A stretch of 64,000 nucleotides of DNA from Desulfocurvus sp. (lineage in GTDB: Bacteria; Desulfobacterota; Desulfovibrionia; Desulfovibrionales; Desulfovibrionaceae). The stretch lies in contig JAIMKR010000014.1 in assembly GCA_020692325.1 (NCBI GenBank), positions 1 to 64,000 on the forward strand. The letters run 5' to 3'. Position 1 is the stretch's first letter. Every line of letters begins with the position of its first letter. Of the stretch, positions 53,616 to 64,000 are shown piece by piece. Both the position numbers and the translations under genes were made by a program. Under the pieces are notes generated by a model. That model was not told the DNA's origin. It made no database searches and was given only the letters and a program-made list of their open reading frames with translations.

Positions 53616-55307
53616 ATGGAGCTCAGCGGAGCTCAAATCCTGCTTGAGTGTTTGAAGCGTGAAGGTGTGGAGGTGGTTTTCGGGTTCCCCGGGGGAGCCG
53701 TCATTGATATTTACAATGAACTGCCGAACGCATCCTTCAAGCACGTGCTGGTGCGTCACGAGCAGGCGGCCATCCATGCCGCGGACGGATACGCCCGCGC
53801 CAGTGGAAAAGTGGGCTGCTGTCTCGTGACGTCCGGCCCGGGCGCCACCAACACGGTCACGGGTATCGCCACGGCGTACATGGATTCCATTCCTGTCGTG
53901 ATTTTAACCGGGCAAGTGCCCACTCCGCTCATCGGCAACGACGCCTTTCAGGAAGTGGACATCGTCGGCATCACCCGGCCATGCACCAAGCACAACTTCC
54001 TGGTGAAGGACGTGACGAAGCTGGCCCACACCATCCGGCAGGCCTTCTTCATCGCCCGCAGCGGCCGACCTGGGCCCGTGCTCGTGGATCTGCCCAAGGA
54101 CGTCATGCAGACGAAGACTGAATTCGTCTGGCCCGAGACCGTCCATATGCGCAGCTACAATCCGAACTACAAGCCGCACCCGGGGCAGATCCACAAGGTC
54201 GCCCAGTACCTCCGCGACGCCGAGCGCCCCCTCATCTACGCTGGCGGCGGGGTCATCTCCAGCCACGCCAACGAGGCCCTCACCTGGCTGGCGCGGAAAC
54301 TCCGCATCCCGGTCACGGCCACCCTCATGGGGCTTGGCTGCTTTCCCGGCGAGGATCCGCTGTGGCTGGGAATGCTGGGAATGCACGGCACGTACTCCGC
54401 CAACATGGCCGTCAACCATGCCGACCTCGTGCTGGCCGTGGGGGCGCGCTTCGACGACCGCGTGACCGGCAAGGTGAGTACCTTCGCGCCCAACGCCACC
54501 CTCGTGCACATCGACATCGATCCCACGAGCATTCAAAAGAACGTGAGCGTTCACGTGCCCATCGTCTCCGACTGCCGGCTGGCGCTCGAAGCCCTCAAGG
54601 AGGCGCTGACGCCCAGTCTGGAGGAGTACGACTTCGAGGAGGGCCACGCGCCCTGGTTGAGCAAGATCGCCGCCTGGGGCAAGGAGCATCCGCTCACCTA
54701 CAAGCCCAGCGACGAGAACATCAAGCCGCAGCATGTGGTGGAGCTGCTCCACGAACTCACCCATGGCGACGCCATCATCGCCACCGAGGTGGGGCAGAAC
54801 CAGATGTGGGCGGCGCAGTTCTATAAATTCAACAAGCCGAACACGTTTCTGTCCTCTGGCGGACTGGGAACCATGGGCTATGGTTTTCCCGCCGCAATCG
54901 GCGCGCAGTTCGCCTGCCCCGGCAAGCTCGTCATCGACGTGGCCGGCGACGGCTCCATACAGATGAACAGCCAGGAACTGGCCACCAGCGTGGCCTATAA
55001 CCTGGGCATCAAGATCGTGATTTTGAACAACGGGTTCCTGGGCATGGTGCGCCAGTGGCAGGAGCTGTTCTACCAGCGCAACTACTGCGAAACCTGCATG
55101 GACGCGCAACCGGACTTCGTGAAGCTGGCCGAGGCCTACGGGGCCAAGGGCTTCCGCATCACCCGGCCCGCTGACCTGCGGCGCGGGCTGCAGGAGGCTC
55201 TGGAGACCCCCGGCACGGTCATTGTGGACGTGCTGGTTGAGCGCGAGGAGAACGTGTACCCCATGGTTCCGGCCGGCGCGTCCCTCACGGACATGCTGCT
55301 GGTGTAA
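53616..55307 (+). CDS. ilvB: Acetolactate synthase large subunit
   Basis: Thiamine pyrophosphate enzyme that starts valine and leucine (and with ketobutyrate isoleucine) synthesis. The 563 residues have [17 protein letters not shown] near 20, the catalytic Glu in [19 protein letters not shown] near 50, and the TPP/magnesium motif [16 protein letters not shown]...[12 protein letters not shown] near 445. The ATG at 53616 follows AGGAGG by nine bases; a competing ATG at 53611 is out of frame. ilvN and ilvC follow in one operon, thiamine synthesis (thiC) lies elsewhere. Confidence 0.96.
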   Translation: MELSGAQILLECLKREGVEVVFGFPGGAVIDIYNELPNASFKHVLVRHEQAAIHAADGYARASGKVGCCLVTSGPGATNTVTGIATAYMDSIPVVILTGQVPTPLIGNDAFQEVDIVGITRPCTKHNFLVKDVTKLAHTIRQAFFIARSGRPGPVLVDLPKDVMQTKTEFVWPETVHMRSYNPNYKPHPGQIHKVAQYLRDAERPLIYAGGGVISSHANEALTWLARKLRIPVTATLMGLGCFPGEDPLWLGMLGMHGTYSANMAVNHADLVLAVGARFDDRVTGKVSTFAPNATLVHIDIDPTSIQKNVSVHVPIVSDCRLALEALKEALTPSLEEYDFEEGHAPWLSKIAAWGKEHPLTYKPSDENIKPQHVVELLHELTHGDAIIATEVGQNQMWAAQFYKFNKPNTFLSSGGLGTMGYGFPAAIGAQFACPGKLVIDVAGDGSIQMNSQELATSVAYNLGIKIVILNNGFLGMVRQWQELFYQRNYCETCMDAQPDFVKLAEAYGAKGFRITRPADLRRGLQEALETPGTVIVDVLVEREENVYPMVPAGASLTDMLLV

Positions 55308-55317
55308 GGAGGGAGCC

Positions 55318-56845
<1,528 letters not shown>

Positions 56846-56866
56846 CCGAACGGGTTCCGAAAGTTC

Positions 56867-56904
56867 GAGGGGGAGTTCGCGCTGGCGGACTCCCCCTCTT
56901 TTTG
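56867..56904 (+). terminator. Intrinsic terminator after ilvC
   Basis: GAGGGGGAGT and ACTCCCCCTC form a strong stem around an 11-base loop, followed by TTTTTG. Confidence 0.9.
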
Positions 56905-56991
56905 TTGCGTATGGCAACGGTATTACTAATTCCTACCGAACTGATGAAAATATCATCGGACTATACTGAGACGATGCAATGTGAATTACTG

Positions 56992-57008
56992 TCATGTGAA
57001 GCACATGA
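56992..57008 (+). promoter_or_regulatory. Palindrome TCATGTG-AAG-CACATGA upstream of mucR
   Basis: A perfect 7-bp inverted repeat with 3-base spacer lies about 110 bases before the mucR ATG, in AT-rich sequence. A second, weaker inverted repeat GATGA-AAATA-TCATC lies at 56943-56957. Both are good candidates for a regulator binding site, possibly autoregulation. Confidence 0.5.
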
Positions 57009-57117
57009 TGTTGACGTACAGCACCCTCGGTGGTAACAGCAACGCTAAGGAAGTGAGACAAGAAGCCTGATGGATGATATTCCAAGCACGTTACACCATT
57101 CGGGAAAGGAGAACATA

Positions 57118-57513
57118 ATGGACGATTACCTGAAGGAGGCCTTGGAGATCGTCAAGGCTCAGGCCAGCGTACGGACCATGACGGAGGAGGAAATCACCTC
57201 CATGGTCAAAAAACTTGTGCGCGGCATACAGGCCATCGCCGGCGATTCCCCAGTCCAAGCCGTCGAGGAGGTCGCTTCCTGCGACCCCTCCAAGTGCGTT
57301 CGCGAAAAAACCATCACCTGCTGCGTGTGCGGCAAAACGTTCAAGCTTATCACCAAGAAGCATCTCGCCTCGCACGGCTTGACTCCTGCGGAGTATCGCG
57401 AGAAGTTCGGTTATAAGAAGGGCATGCCGCTGGTCTGCAAGTCGCTCCAGCGCGATCGCCGGAAGAAGATGAAGGAGATGGAGCTGTGGAAGAAGCGGGG
57501 CGCGAAGAAATAG
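57118..57513 (+). CDS. Ros/MucR-family zinc-finger transcriptional regulator
   Basis: DNA-binding regulator of 131 residues. The zinc-finger region has CCVCGKTFKLITKKHLASHG near 77 (Cys pair and His pair) followed by LTPAEYREKFGY, the Ros/MucR signature, and a basic tail RDRRKKMKEMELWKKRGAKK. MucR proteins bind AT-rich DNA and act as global repressors of surface and motility genes in alphaproteobacteria. AAAGGAG precedes the ATG at 57118; a long AT-rich leader with palindromes lies upstream, fitting autoregulation. Confidence 0.9.
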   Translation: MDDYLKEALEIVKAQASVRTMTEEEITSMVKKLVRGIQAIAGDSPVQAVEEVASCDPSKCVREKTITCCVCGKTFKLITKKHLASHGLTPAEYREKFGYKKGMPLVCKSLQRDRRKKMKEMELWKKRGAKK

Positions 57514-57560
57514 CGTCGAATACCTCGACTGGCGGCAACTCCGCTGTACGAGGCGGGTGT

Positions 57561-58247
57561 GTGAAACGCGGCGTGGATCTCTGTGTCGCGTTTTTGGTGG
57601 CTGTTTCCACCTTGTGCCCTGGCGTTGTCCTCGCGGCTGATGCGACGGCCTCGGCGGCGGAGCGTCGGCTGTGCTCGGCCGGTTTTGTCGAGCCGGTGCG
57701 CGAGGATCCCACCCTGCGGCTGGATCTGCGTTACGCCATGGCGGAGAATTTTGTGCATCGCAAGGTGTATCCTTCCGGGCGTTGTTTTTTGCGGTCGGGC
57801 GTCACCAATCGGCTTTTGCGCGTTCAGACCAAGCTGCGGGCGTTGGGATACGGCCTCAAGCTCTATGATTGCTACCGCCCGTTTTCCGTCCAAGAGGAAT
57901 TCTGGAGCATCGTTCCCGACGAGCGCTACGTGAGCCGTCCCGAGCGCAAGAACGGCGTCATCGTCCAAAGCTCGCGCCACAACCGCGGCGCGGCGGTCGA
58001 TGTGACCCTCGTCGACGCCGAGGGACGCGATGTGCCCATGCCGACGGGCTTCGACGACTTCACCAGTGCCGCGCATCGTGGCAACGCCGCGCCGGGCAGC
58101 ACAGCCGCCCGGAACAGTGGAATACTCGAGCGCGCCATGACCTCGGAGGGCTTTTTGCCACTAGCCACCGAATGGTGGCACTTCGACGATCCCGCTTGGG
58201 AGAAGTACCCGCCGCTTGATCTGCCCCTGCCCGCGGCGGTGGAATAG
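57561..58247 (+). CDS. D-Ala-D-Ala dipeptidase (VanX/DdpX-like)
   Basis: Exported zinc dipeptidase of 228 residues. A signal peptide (VKRGVDLCVAFLVAVSTLC, then cleavage near AADA) precedes the M15D domain: YDCYRPFSVQEEFW near 125, the metal motif SRHNRGAAVDVTL near 158 and EWWHFDDP near 216, all matching VanX. In chromosomal contexts the enzyme recycles D-Ala-D-Ala from the wall rather than giving glycopeptide resistance. The GTG at 57561 is chosen because it begins the signal peptide; the earlier start at 57486 lies within mucR. Confidence 0.88.
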   Translation: MKRGVDLCVAFLVAVSTLCPGVVLAADATASAAERRLCSAGFVEPVREDPTLRLDLRYAMAENFVHRKVYPSGRCFLRSGVTNRLLRVQTKLRALGYGLKLYDCYRPFSVQEEFWSIVPDERYVSRPERKNGVIVQSSRHNRGAAVDVTLVDAEGRDVPMPTGFDDFTSAAHRGNAAPGSTAARNSGILERAMTSEGFLPLATEWWHFDDPAWEKYPPLDLPLPAAVE

Positions 58248-58323
58248 CCTCCTCTCGCCTCGCCGGCGTCCATTGCCGTATTGATCCATTCACCATCCGC
58301 CATCGTCCGTTAGCGATGGGCAT

Positions 58324-58358
58324 GAAAAAGGCCGCCCCGGAGGGCGGCCTTTCGTTGT
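58324..58358. terminator. Bidirectional intrinsic terminator between vanX-type gene and glnN
   Basis: AAAAAGGCCGCCC and GGGCGGCCTTT form a perfect stem with a CGGA loop; T-rich on the plus side (TTTCGTT) and A-rich before it, so it can serve both converging transcripts. Confidence 0.85.
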
Positions 58359-58379
58359 CATGTGTGCCGTGCTCCGCCG

Positions 58380-60563
58380 TTAGCGGATGAACAGCATTTC
58401 CTGGTAGCTGGGCAGCGGCCACAGATCGTCGGCCACCACGGTCTCCAGGGCGTCGGCGAAGGAGCGCACGTCGAGCATGGCGGGCAGGATCTTGTCGCAG
58501 AGGTACTTGGCCTCGGCGTGGGCGTCCTTGCCCTCGACACCGGCGAGCAGTTTGTCCAGCTTGCCCACGGACTCCTGCATGCCGCGCAGCTTGGCGGTCA
58601 CATCCTCGAGGGCGGACATCTTGTAGTCGTGGCCGATGGCCTTGAGGTTGACGCAGCAGGAAGTGAGCTCGCTCTGGTACCGCATGGCGGCGGGGAAGAT
58701 GATGGTGGTGGCCATGCGGACCACGAGGGCTGCCTCGGTCTTGATGGTCTTGCTGTACTGCTCCAGGTAGATTTCCTCGCGGCTCTTCAGCTCGGCCTCG
58801 GTGAGAACGCCGTACTTTGTGAAGAGCTCGACGCAGGACTTGCTGGAAAGCGCGGGCAGGGCGTCGGGAGTGGTGTGCAGGTTGGGCAGACCACGCTTCT
58901 CGGCTTCCTTGTGCCAGGCCTCGGAATAGCCGTCGCCGTTGAACACCACGGCTCCGTGCTCCTTGATGACCTTCTGGAGCAGGGACTGAACGGCGGTGTG
59001 CAGCTTTTTGGGATCGCCCTTGGTGGCTTTCTCCAGCTCGGTGGCCATGTAGTCCAGGGACTCGGACATGATGGTGTTCAGGGCCACGAGCGGGCCACCG
59101 ATGGACTGCGAGGAGCCGACGGCGCGGAACTCGAAGCGGTTGCCGGTGAAGGCGAAGGGGCTGGTACGGTTGCGGTCGCCCGGATCCATGGGCAGCGGGG
59201 GCAGCGTATCGACGCCGATGTTCATGATGCCCTTCTGCTTGGAGCCGTTAAGCTTGCCCTTCTTGATCTGGTCGAACACGTCGGCCAGCTGCTCGCCGAG
59301 GTACATGGAGATGATGGCCGGGGGAGCCTCGTTGGCGCCCAGGCGGTGATCGTTGGAGGCGGAGGCCACTGTGGCGCGCAGCACGGCGCCGTACTGGTGC
59401 AGGCCACGGATGGCGGCGGCGCAGAACACCAGGAACTGGGCATTCTCATGCGGGGTGTCGCCCGGATCGAACAGGGAGCCGAGCTCGGCGTTGCCCACGG
59501 AGTAGTTGAGGTGCTTGCCCGAGCCGTTGATGCCGGCGAAGGGCTTCTCGTGCAGCAGGCAGATCATGCCATAGCGCTTGGCGACGCCGCGCAGGGTGGT
59601 CATGACCATCTGATTGTGGTCGGTACCCAGGTTGCCCTGCTCGTAGATGGGGGCGATTTCAAACTGGCTGGGAGCGACCTCGTTGTGACGGGTCTTGACG
59701 GGCACTCCCAGCTTGAACAGCTCGCGCTCGACCTCCATCATGAAGGAGAGCACGCGGTGGGGCACCACACCGAAGTACTGGTCCTCGAATTCCTGGCCTT
59801 TGGCGGACTTGGCCCCGAAGAGGCTGCGGCCGGCGATGAGCAGGTCGGGACGGGCGAAGATGAAGTTGCGGTCGATGAGGAAGTACTCCTGCTCGGGACC
59901 GGCGAAGGAGGTCACGGGCAGCTTGGTCTCGACGCCGAAGAGTTTGAGCAGGCGCTTGGCCTGGATGTTGAGGGCCTGGTTGGAGCGCAGCAGCGGGGTC
60001 TTCTTGTCCAGGGCCTCGCCGGACCAGGACACGAAGGCCGTGGGAATGCACAGGAAGGTGCCGTTCGGATTCTCCAGGATGTAGGCCGGGCTGGTCACGT
60101 CCCAGGCGGTGTAGCCGCGGGCTTCGAAAGTGGAGCGCAGGCCGCCGGAGGGGAAGCTGGAGGCGTCGGGTTCGCCCTGGATGAGCAGCTGGCCGCTGAA
60201 CTCGGCGAGGGCGCCGCCCTTGCCGTCGGGCACCAGGAAGGCGTCGTGCTTCTCGGCGGTCATGCCGGTGAGCGGGAAGAACACGTGGGTGAAGTGTGTG
60301 GCGCCTTTCTCGATGGCCCAGTCCTTCATGGCGTTGGCGACGACATCGGCGACCGACGGATCCAGTTTCTCGCCCAGCTCGATGGTCTTCTTGAGGGACT
60401 TGAACACGGCCTTGGGCAGGCGGTCCTTCATCACCTTTTCGTTGAAGACGTTGGAGCCGAAGATCTCGGTGGGTTTGGTCTCGTGAAAATTCAGGGGCGC
60501 ATGTGACGGTTTGTAGTTGATGACGGCCGAGATGGCGTTGAGACGTGCCTGGATTCCGCTCAT
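58380..60563 (-). CDS. glnN: Type III glutamine synthetase (GlnN)
   Basis: ATP-dependent glutamate-ammonia ligase of the large GSIII class. The 727 residues start [19 protein letters not shown]; class features are [21 protein letters not shown] near 90, [23 protein letters not shown] near 215, FEIAPIYEQ near 295, [13 protein letters not shown] near 340 and [22 protein letters not shown] near 465. AGGAG precedes the ATG at 60563. GSI (glnA) is not in the window, so whether this is the main enzyme is unknown. Regulation by nitrogen is expected. Confidence 0.95.
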   Translation of the reverse strand: MSGIQARLNAISAVINYKPSHAPLNFHETKPTEIFGSNVFNEKVMKDRLPKAVFKSLKKTIELGEKLDPSVADVVANAMKDWAIEKGATHFTHVFFPLTGMTAEKHDAFLVPDGKGGALAEFSGQLLIQGEPDASSFPSGGLRSTFEARGYTAWDVTSPAYILENPNGTFLCIPTAFVSWSGEALDKKTPLLRSNQALNIQAKRLLKLFGVETKLPVTSFAGPEQEYFLIDRNFIFARPDLLIAGRSLFGAKSAKGQEFEDQYFGVVPHRVLSFMMEVERELFKLGVPVKTRHNEVAPSQFEIAPIYEQGNLGTDHNQMVMTTLRGVAKRYGMICLLHEKPFAGINGSGKHLNYSVGNAELGSLFDPGDTPHENAQFLVFCAAAIRGLHQYGAVLRATVASASNDHRLGANEAPPAIISMYLGEQLADVFDQIKKGKLNGSKQKGIMNIGVDTLPPLPMDPGDRNRTSPFAFTGNRFEFRAVGSSQSIGGPLVALNTIMSESLDYMATELEKATKGDPKKLHTAVQSLLQKVIKEHGAVVFNGDGYSEAWHKEAEKRGLPNLHTTPDALPALSSKSCVELFTKYGVLTEAELKSREEIYLEQYSKTIKTEAALVVRMATTIIFPAAMRYQSELTSCCVNLKAIGHDYKMSALEDVTAKLRGMQESVGKLDKLLAGVEGKDAHAEAKYLCDKILPAMLDVRSFADALETVVADDLWPLPSYQEMLFIR

Positions 60564-60909
60564 GTGGCTGACTCCTGTAAGTATGGCTTTTGTGTTTGAT
60601 TGGCATTTCTGTGAGAACGCCAATCCTGTTCACGTAGCGCTGGGCGCAAAGCGTGTTCACCCTATGCCAACTGCCTTGTCCGATCAAGTGGTGGCGCGTC
60701 TTGCGAGGAAATGCGCCGGGCCACTGGGCGACGGCGGGCGTCGCCACGTGCATCCGAAGTATCAAGAATTGGGCCAATATTTTTTATCGTTTAATTTCTG
60801 TGTATTACGTGATTAGATGCATGCTTGACGGCAATATCTGTAACATAAATGTTGATTTTTGCGATTACAATGGCGTGGGAATGACAAAATTGTTTCCTCG
60901 TCGCCCCCG
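60564..60909. other. AT-rich intergenic region between glnN and the MBL fusion gene
   Basis: No gene seen. The stretch 60760-60900 is much richer in A and T than its surroundings. It holds a palindrome AACAT-AA-ATGTT (60842-60853) and, on the minus strand, a sigma-54-like TTGGCCCAATTCTTGAT (60761-60777), which has GG-N10 spacing but GA where GC is expected. Likely carries the glnN promoter and end of the fusion gene transcript. Confidence 0.5.
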
Positions 60910-63540
60910 TCACCGCGTTAGCCCTGTGAGGAAGGGGGAGGCTTGGCGAAGAGGCAGCAAAAACGTGCCCAGGCGACGGTCGTCGGTCAACACGTGCCCC
61001 AGCAGCCGTTCCTTGAGAAATGCGTCCACCCGCTTGCCGCGCGCGCTGTTTTGGGGGCCGTCGCCCTCACGAAGGTCGCGCACAGCGGCCAGCAGCTGCG
61101 TATGCCGGCGCCTGTGCTCCTCGCGGTCGGGATAGCCGTGCCGTTCCATGAGTTCGCCTTCGGCTTGGCTGTGACGCTCCAGCTCCGTGAGCAGCGTTTC
61201 GATCACGGCGGCGATCCTTTCGCGCGGCGCGTGGTCCAGGTTTTCCAGTTCGGCGAAGAGTGCGCGGTGGTCCGCGTCCATACGGGCGCTTCCCGTGGCG
61301 TACGCCTCGCGCCAGGTCAGCGGGCCAAAGCGTGTCTCGGCGCGGACGGCCTTGTTCAACCTGGTTTCGTGCGTTTCGAGCAGCTTCCAGCGGATGATGG
61401 GCACGTCTGCGAGGACCTGGACGGGGATATGATAGATGACGGCGTCGCGCGAGCCGCATGTCTTCGCCGTGTACGGACAGGGAACGTCGAAAAGCACCTC
61501 CCCCCCGCGGAAGAAATCGCCCGGGCCCAGGCGCACGAAGGGACGGGAGCCGAGGAGCAGATCGACGCGCCCGGAGCGCAAGAGGCACAGCCCGGAGACG
61601 CCTGTGGCGCCGATGGCACTGCCTGGCGCATATCGGCGGATGTCCAGCGCGGTGGCCATGGCGTTTTGCCGGGCGCGGGAGATGGCGTCGCCGAAGAGCG
61701 CGTTGGTCTGGAGGAATCCGCGCACGTCCAGCTGCCGCGTCATGGTTTCGAGAAGGCCGTTGCCCTCGATGAACGCGCGATACCGCTCCACGGGAATGCG
61801 CAGGGCCTGGACGAAGCCCGCCGCGCGGTGGGTCTCGGCCGAGGGGCGTCCGGTTAGCGCCGTGACCTCGCCGAGGAGAGCCCCGAGGCACAGTGTTGTG
61901 AGAATCTTGCCGCTTGCGCGGAGCATCTCCACTTGGCCGGCGAGCAGCAGATGCACGGACTGCGCTTTGCGGCCGCCTTTGAGGATGATCGTTTCCGGGG
62001 GAAAGCTGTCGATGGGGTTGTCGAGCAGCGCGCGCAGACTGTCCGTGGGCACGCCGGGGAAATACGCCTTCAGCGTGGTGAACGCGTGGGAGCGCGCGTC
62101 CTCCCGATCCGAGGGGACGAGCGTGTCCACGGCGCCGAAGAATGCGCCGGAGCCGATGGCCTTCTGCCGGTCGGTGAGGGGCAGGGCCGTGTGGGCCAGC
62201 ACGATCTTGCGCGACTGGTCATGGGCGAAGTCCTCGGCGTCGCCGTGAATCATGCCGCCGCCGATGTCGATCTTCTTGAGATCGACGGGGGTGAGGTAGT
62301 CGCGCTCCACCTGTTCGTACAGCGCCCGCGAAAGACCGGGCGCGCCGTCGTCGGTGATCATGCCGCGCAGCAGCCGCAGGCTGGCGATGTCCGCGAAGTG
62401 CGCGTAGGTGCGGTAGCCATTGCGTCCCAGCGCGCGGAAGAACAGCACCGTGGTCTCCACCGGGTGCGGCGAGAACACGGGCTTCACCTCCAGCGCGTCG
62501 ATGTCATTCCACTCGTCGAGGGTCAGATCGTGATAGTCGAAGGAGTGCTCGAACTCATCCTCGCCCAGCATGGACAGGGCCGCCAGCTTTTTTATCACCG
62601 AGGCGCGCACGAAGCGCGTGGCGTAGTAGGGGATGCGGTGATCCGCGCGCATGAGGTCGGGCAGACCGCAAAAGTGGTCGTCATGGGCGTGGGTGTGGAA
62701 CACTCCGGCGATCTCGTTGACGCTGATGCCCAGCGCGTTCAGGCTGTGCATGATGTTCGGGCCGGCGTCGATGAGATAGACCTTGCCCTGGAACAGCAGG
62801 ATGCTGGCCATGGCGGGACGGTTGGGGTCCCAGCCGTCGCCCTCTCCGGAATGCAGCACGGCGAAGTCGTCGCGCCAGATGTGGTGGTGGCCCAGCGCGT
62901 ATGGGGGCAGGGATTGGTTTTGCGGCGGCAGGCGCAAATCCACGCGTACGCTCTCGCCCTTGTAGAAGATGTCGAAAACGTCCGGCCGCACCCGCTTCAC
63001 GCCGACGCCGCCCCGCAGTTCGCGCCAGCCGTTTTCCAGCGAAACGAGATCGAGATATTCCTCCATTCGGCGGATGCGTCCGAAAGCGAACCTGAGCTTC
63101 AGGCGCATCATGTCCCGCGCGAGCTCCGGCGCCACGCCGGCGGCCAGCAGCTCTCCCTCGCTGATCAGCCCGTAGTTGCCGCGGAAGACATATTCCATCT
63201 GCGCCTCGACCTGCCGGCGTGAGCCGACGACCAGCGGCTTGACGCCGAGGTTGTTGGGGTGCCCCGGGATGATGCGTCCCTGGCGATAGAACATGTGCAG
63301 GATTGGGAACTCGGCGAGGTTGGCGAAACGGCCGTTCTGCGGCGACGTGTCCGCGAGCAGGATGGCGTTGGGGCCGGTCTCGAAGCGGACGCCCTCCGCC
63401 TCGCGCTCCTGAATGAGCCCGCGTTTCATAAGATGTTTCACGCTATCGACCGGGCAGCCGCACAAAATATGCAGGTCGGCCTCGGGGATTGTTACGTAAT
63501 AAACGCCCTCGGTTACATCGGTCTTGAATATTGCTGGCAT
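60910..63540 (-). CDS. Metallo-beta-lactamase / tandem cNMP-binding / hemerythrin fusion protein
   Basis: Large cytoplasmic sensor-like protein of 876 residues. An N-terminal part (about 1-220) of unknown kind precedes a metallo-beta-lactamase-fold domain (about 230-480) with the metal motif THAHDDH and further histidines. Two cyclic-nucleotide-binding-like domains follow (about 505-620 and 630-745). A C-terminal hemerythrin domain (about 760-870) keeps all likely iron ligands (ADHRALF, HSQAEGE, EEHRRRH, GHVLTDD). The mix suggests an enzyme controlled by ligand and oxygen or redox state. Substrate unknown. A response regulator starts divergently 211 bases away. Confidence 0.82.
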   Translation of the reverse strand: MPAIFKTDVTEGVYYVTIPEADLHILCGCPVDSVKHLMKRGLIQEREAEGVRFETGPNAILLADTSPQNGRFANLAEFPILHMFYRQGRIIPGHPNNLGVKPLVVGSRRQVEAQMEYVFRGNYGLISEGELLAAGVAPELARDMMRLKLRFAFGRIRRMEEYLDLVSLENGWRELRGGVGVKRVRPDVFDIFYKGESVRVDLRLPPQNQSLPPYALGHHHIWRDDFAVLHSGEGDGWDPNRPAMASILLFQGKVYLIDAGPNIMHSLNALGISVNEIAGVFHTHAHDDHFCGLPDLMRADHRIPYYATRFVRASVIKKLAALSMLGEDEFEHSFDYHDLTLDEWNDIDALEVKPVFSPHPVETTVLFFRALGRNGYRTYAHFADIASLRLLRGMITDDGAPGLSRALYEQVERDYLTPVDLKKIDIGGGMIHGDAEDFAHDQSRKIVLAHTALPLTDRQKAIGSGAFFGAVDTLVPSDREDARSHAFTTLKAYFPGVPTDSLRALLDNPIDSFPPETIILKGGRKAQSVHLLLAGQVEMLRASGKILTTLCLGALLGEVTALTGRPSAETHRAAGFVQALRIPVERYRAFIEGNGLLETMTRQLDVRGFLQTNALFGDAISRARQNAMATALDIRRYAPGSAIGATGVSGLCLLRSGRVDLLLGSRPFVRLGPGDFFRGGEVLFDVPCPYTAKTCGSRDAVIYHIPVQVLADVPIIRWKLLETHETRLNKAVRAETRFGPLTWREAYATGSARMDADHRALFAELENLDHAPRERIAAVIETLLTELERHSQAEGELMERHGYPDREEHRRRHTQLLAAVRDLREGDGPQNSARGKRVDAFLKERLLGHVLTDDRRLGTFLLPLRQASPFLTGLTR

Positions 63541-63751
63541 TGCAGCTCCGAAACTCCTGGACCGCAGTTGCGTGCGAAAGTGACGACCGGCCGGGACGCG
63601 CTGATCAGGAACGATTATACCGTGTCGGGGCTTATCCGTCCAGCGAATGGCTGTTTGATGTCCGTCGATGACTTCGTGGCGCGCCTTGCCTTACGCCGCA
63701 TCTTTCGTGTACGGAAAAATGATCCCGGATTCCGGGCGACGGAGGGGGAAC

Positions 63752-64000
63752 ATGAATAGCCTGACCAGGAAGGAACGCATCCTCATCGTCGACGATGAGT
63801 TGATCAACCGCAAGGTGCTCGAGGGGTTGCTCAAGGCTCGCGGGCACGAGTGCGTCTCCGCCGAGAATGGGCCGGCCGCGCTCAAGCTGCTGGATAAATC
63901 CATCGCTCTCGTCCTCCTGGACATCATGATGCCCGGCATGGACGGCTTTAGCGTGGTGCGCGCCATCCGGCAGATGCCCGAATACGCCGACCTGCCCATC
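63752..64000 (+). CDS. Response regulator, N-terminal receiver (cut by window end)
   Basis: Starts at 63752 with GGAGGGGG upstream; 83 residues are seen before the window ends. RILIVDDELINRKVLEGLL gives the acidic pair, LVLLDIMMPGMDG the phospho-acceptor, and the frame is open at the edge. It lies divergent from the MBL fusion. The output domain, if any, is beyond the window; absent from the ORF track because it has no stop. Confidence 0.9.
   Translation, partial: MNSLTRKERILIVDDELINRKVLEGLLKARGHECVSAENGPAALKLLDKSIALVLLDIMMPGMDGFSVVRAIRQMPEYADLPI

Noticed and set aside
56911-56927. Possible sigma-54 promoter upstream of mucR (TGGCAACGGTATTACT)
   Set aside because: Spacing fits GG-N10 but the -12 dinucleotide is AC rather than GC, and it lies directly after the ilvC terminator; too weak to list.
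58362-60506. 714-residue plus-strand ORF opposite glnN
   Set aside because: Antisense shadow of a well-conserved glutamine synthetase; repetitive Gly/Val/Leu/Gln composition.

Overview
The window reads as an ordinary stretch of chromosome from a GC-rich sulfate-reducing bacterium of the Desulfovibrio type (Desulfovibrionaceae, Desulfobacterota). The evidence is a full dsrC with both C-terminal cysteines, a fused AccA-AccD-like carboxyltransferase, a type III glutamine synthetase, a Ros/MucR zinc-finger regulator, a rhombosortase with its lipoprotein target, and a Gram-negative envelope set (lpxC, tatA, pgsA). I saw no insertion sequence, phage module, CRISPR array, rRNA gene or complete tRNA. 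Genes are dense on both strands, often overlap by four bases, and use strong AGGAG-type ribosome sites.

Layout. 0.4-2.3 kb: flagellar stator motAB and a PilZ protein. 2.3-7.0 kb: a divergent acyl-CoA carboxylase set (biotin carboxylase, fused carboxyltransferase, biotinyl-like carrier, small unknown protein), then ssb. 8-9.5 kb: rhombosortase and rhombotarget lipoprotein. 9.8-11.9 kb: thioredoxin-reductase-like flavoprotein, HD protein, small membrane protein. 12-13.5 kb: lone receiver and a Tim44-like protein. 13.6-15.8 kb: YcaO-TPR protein next to dsrC. 15.9-17.4 kb: thiC behind a TPP riboswitch. 17.5-22 kb: rpmE, DUF1385-prfA-prmC, lpxC.

22-33 kb: small unknown proteins followed by a minus-strand flagellar export/regulation operon fliR-flhB-flhA-flhF-flhG-fliA-cheY-fliL. 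33-38 kb: M23 peptidase, ttcA, a DUF4340 protein, then rpoZ-dnaJ-moaC. 38-44 kb: biotin genes bioF-bioH-like-bioC-bioD-bioA, chained by ATGA overlaps, directly behind hisHF. Upstream of hisH is a roughly 620-base non-coding stretch with a tRNA-Arg(CCU)-like fragment and two diverged repeat copies. 44.9-48.6 kb: a J-domain/YkgJ/CoA-binding operon, an M24 peptidase and SixA.

48.8-56.9 kb: a small exported protein with pgsA, tatA, two unrecognised genes, HAD, YggT, DivIVA, YggU and YdcH proteins, then ilvBNC. 57-64 kb: mucR with an upstream palindrome, a VanX-type dipeptidase, glnN, an 876-residue metallo-beta-lactamase/cNMP/hemerythrin fusion, and the start of a response regulator cut by the window edge.

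Points most worth following are the YcaO-DsrC pairing (possible sulfur delivery to a thioamide enzyme), the divergent carboxylase with an altered biotinyl motif, the MBL-cNMP-hemerythrin fusion, the rhombosortase pair with an unclear start codon, and the tRNA-like remnant upstream of hisH. All functional calls come from reading motifs and family knowledge; no database search was run.
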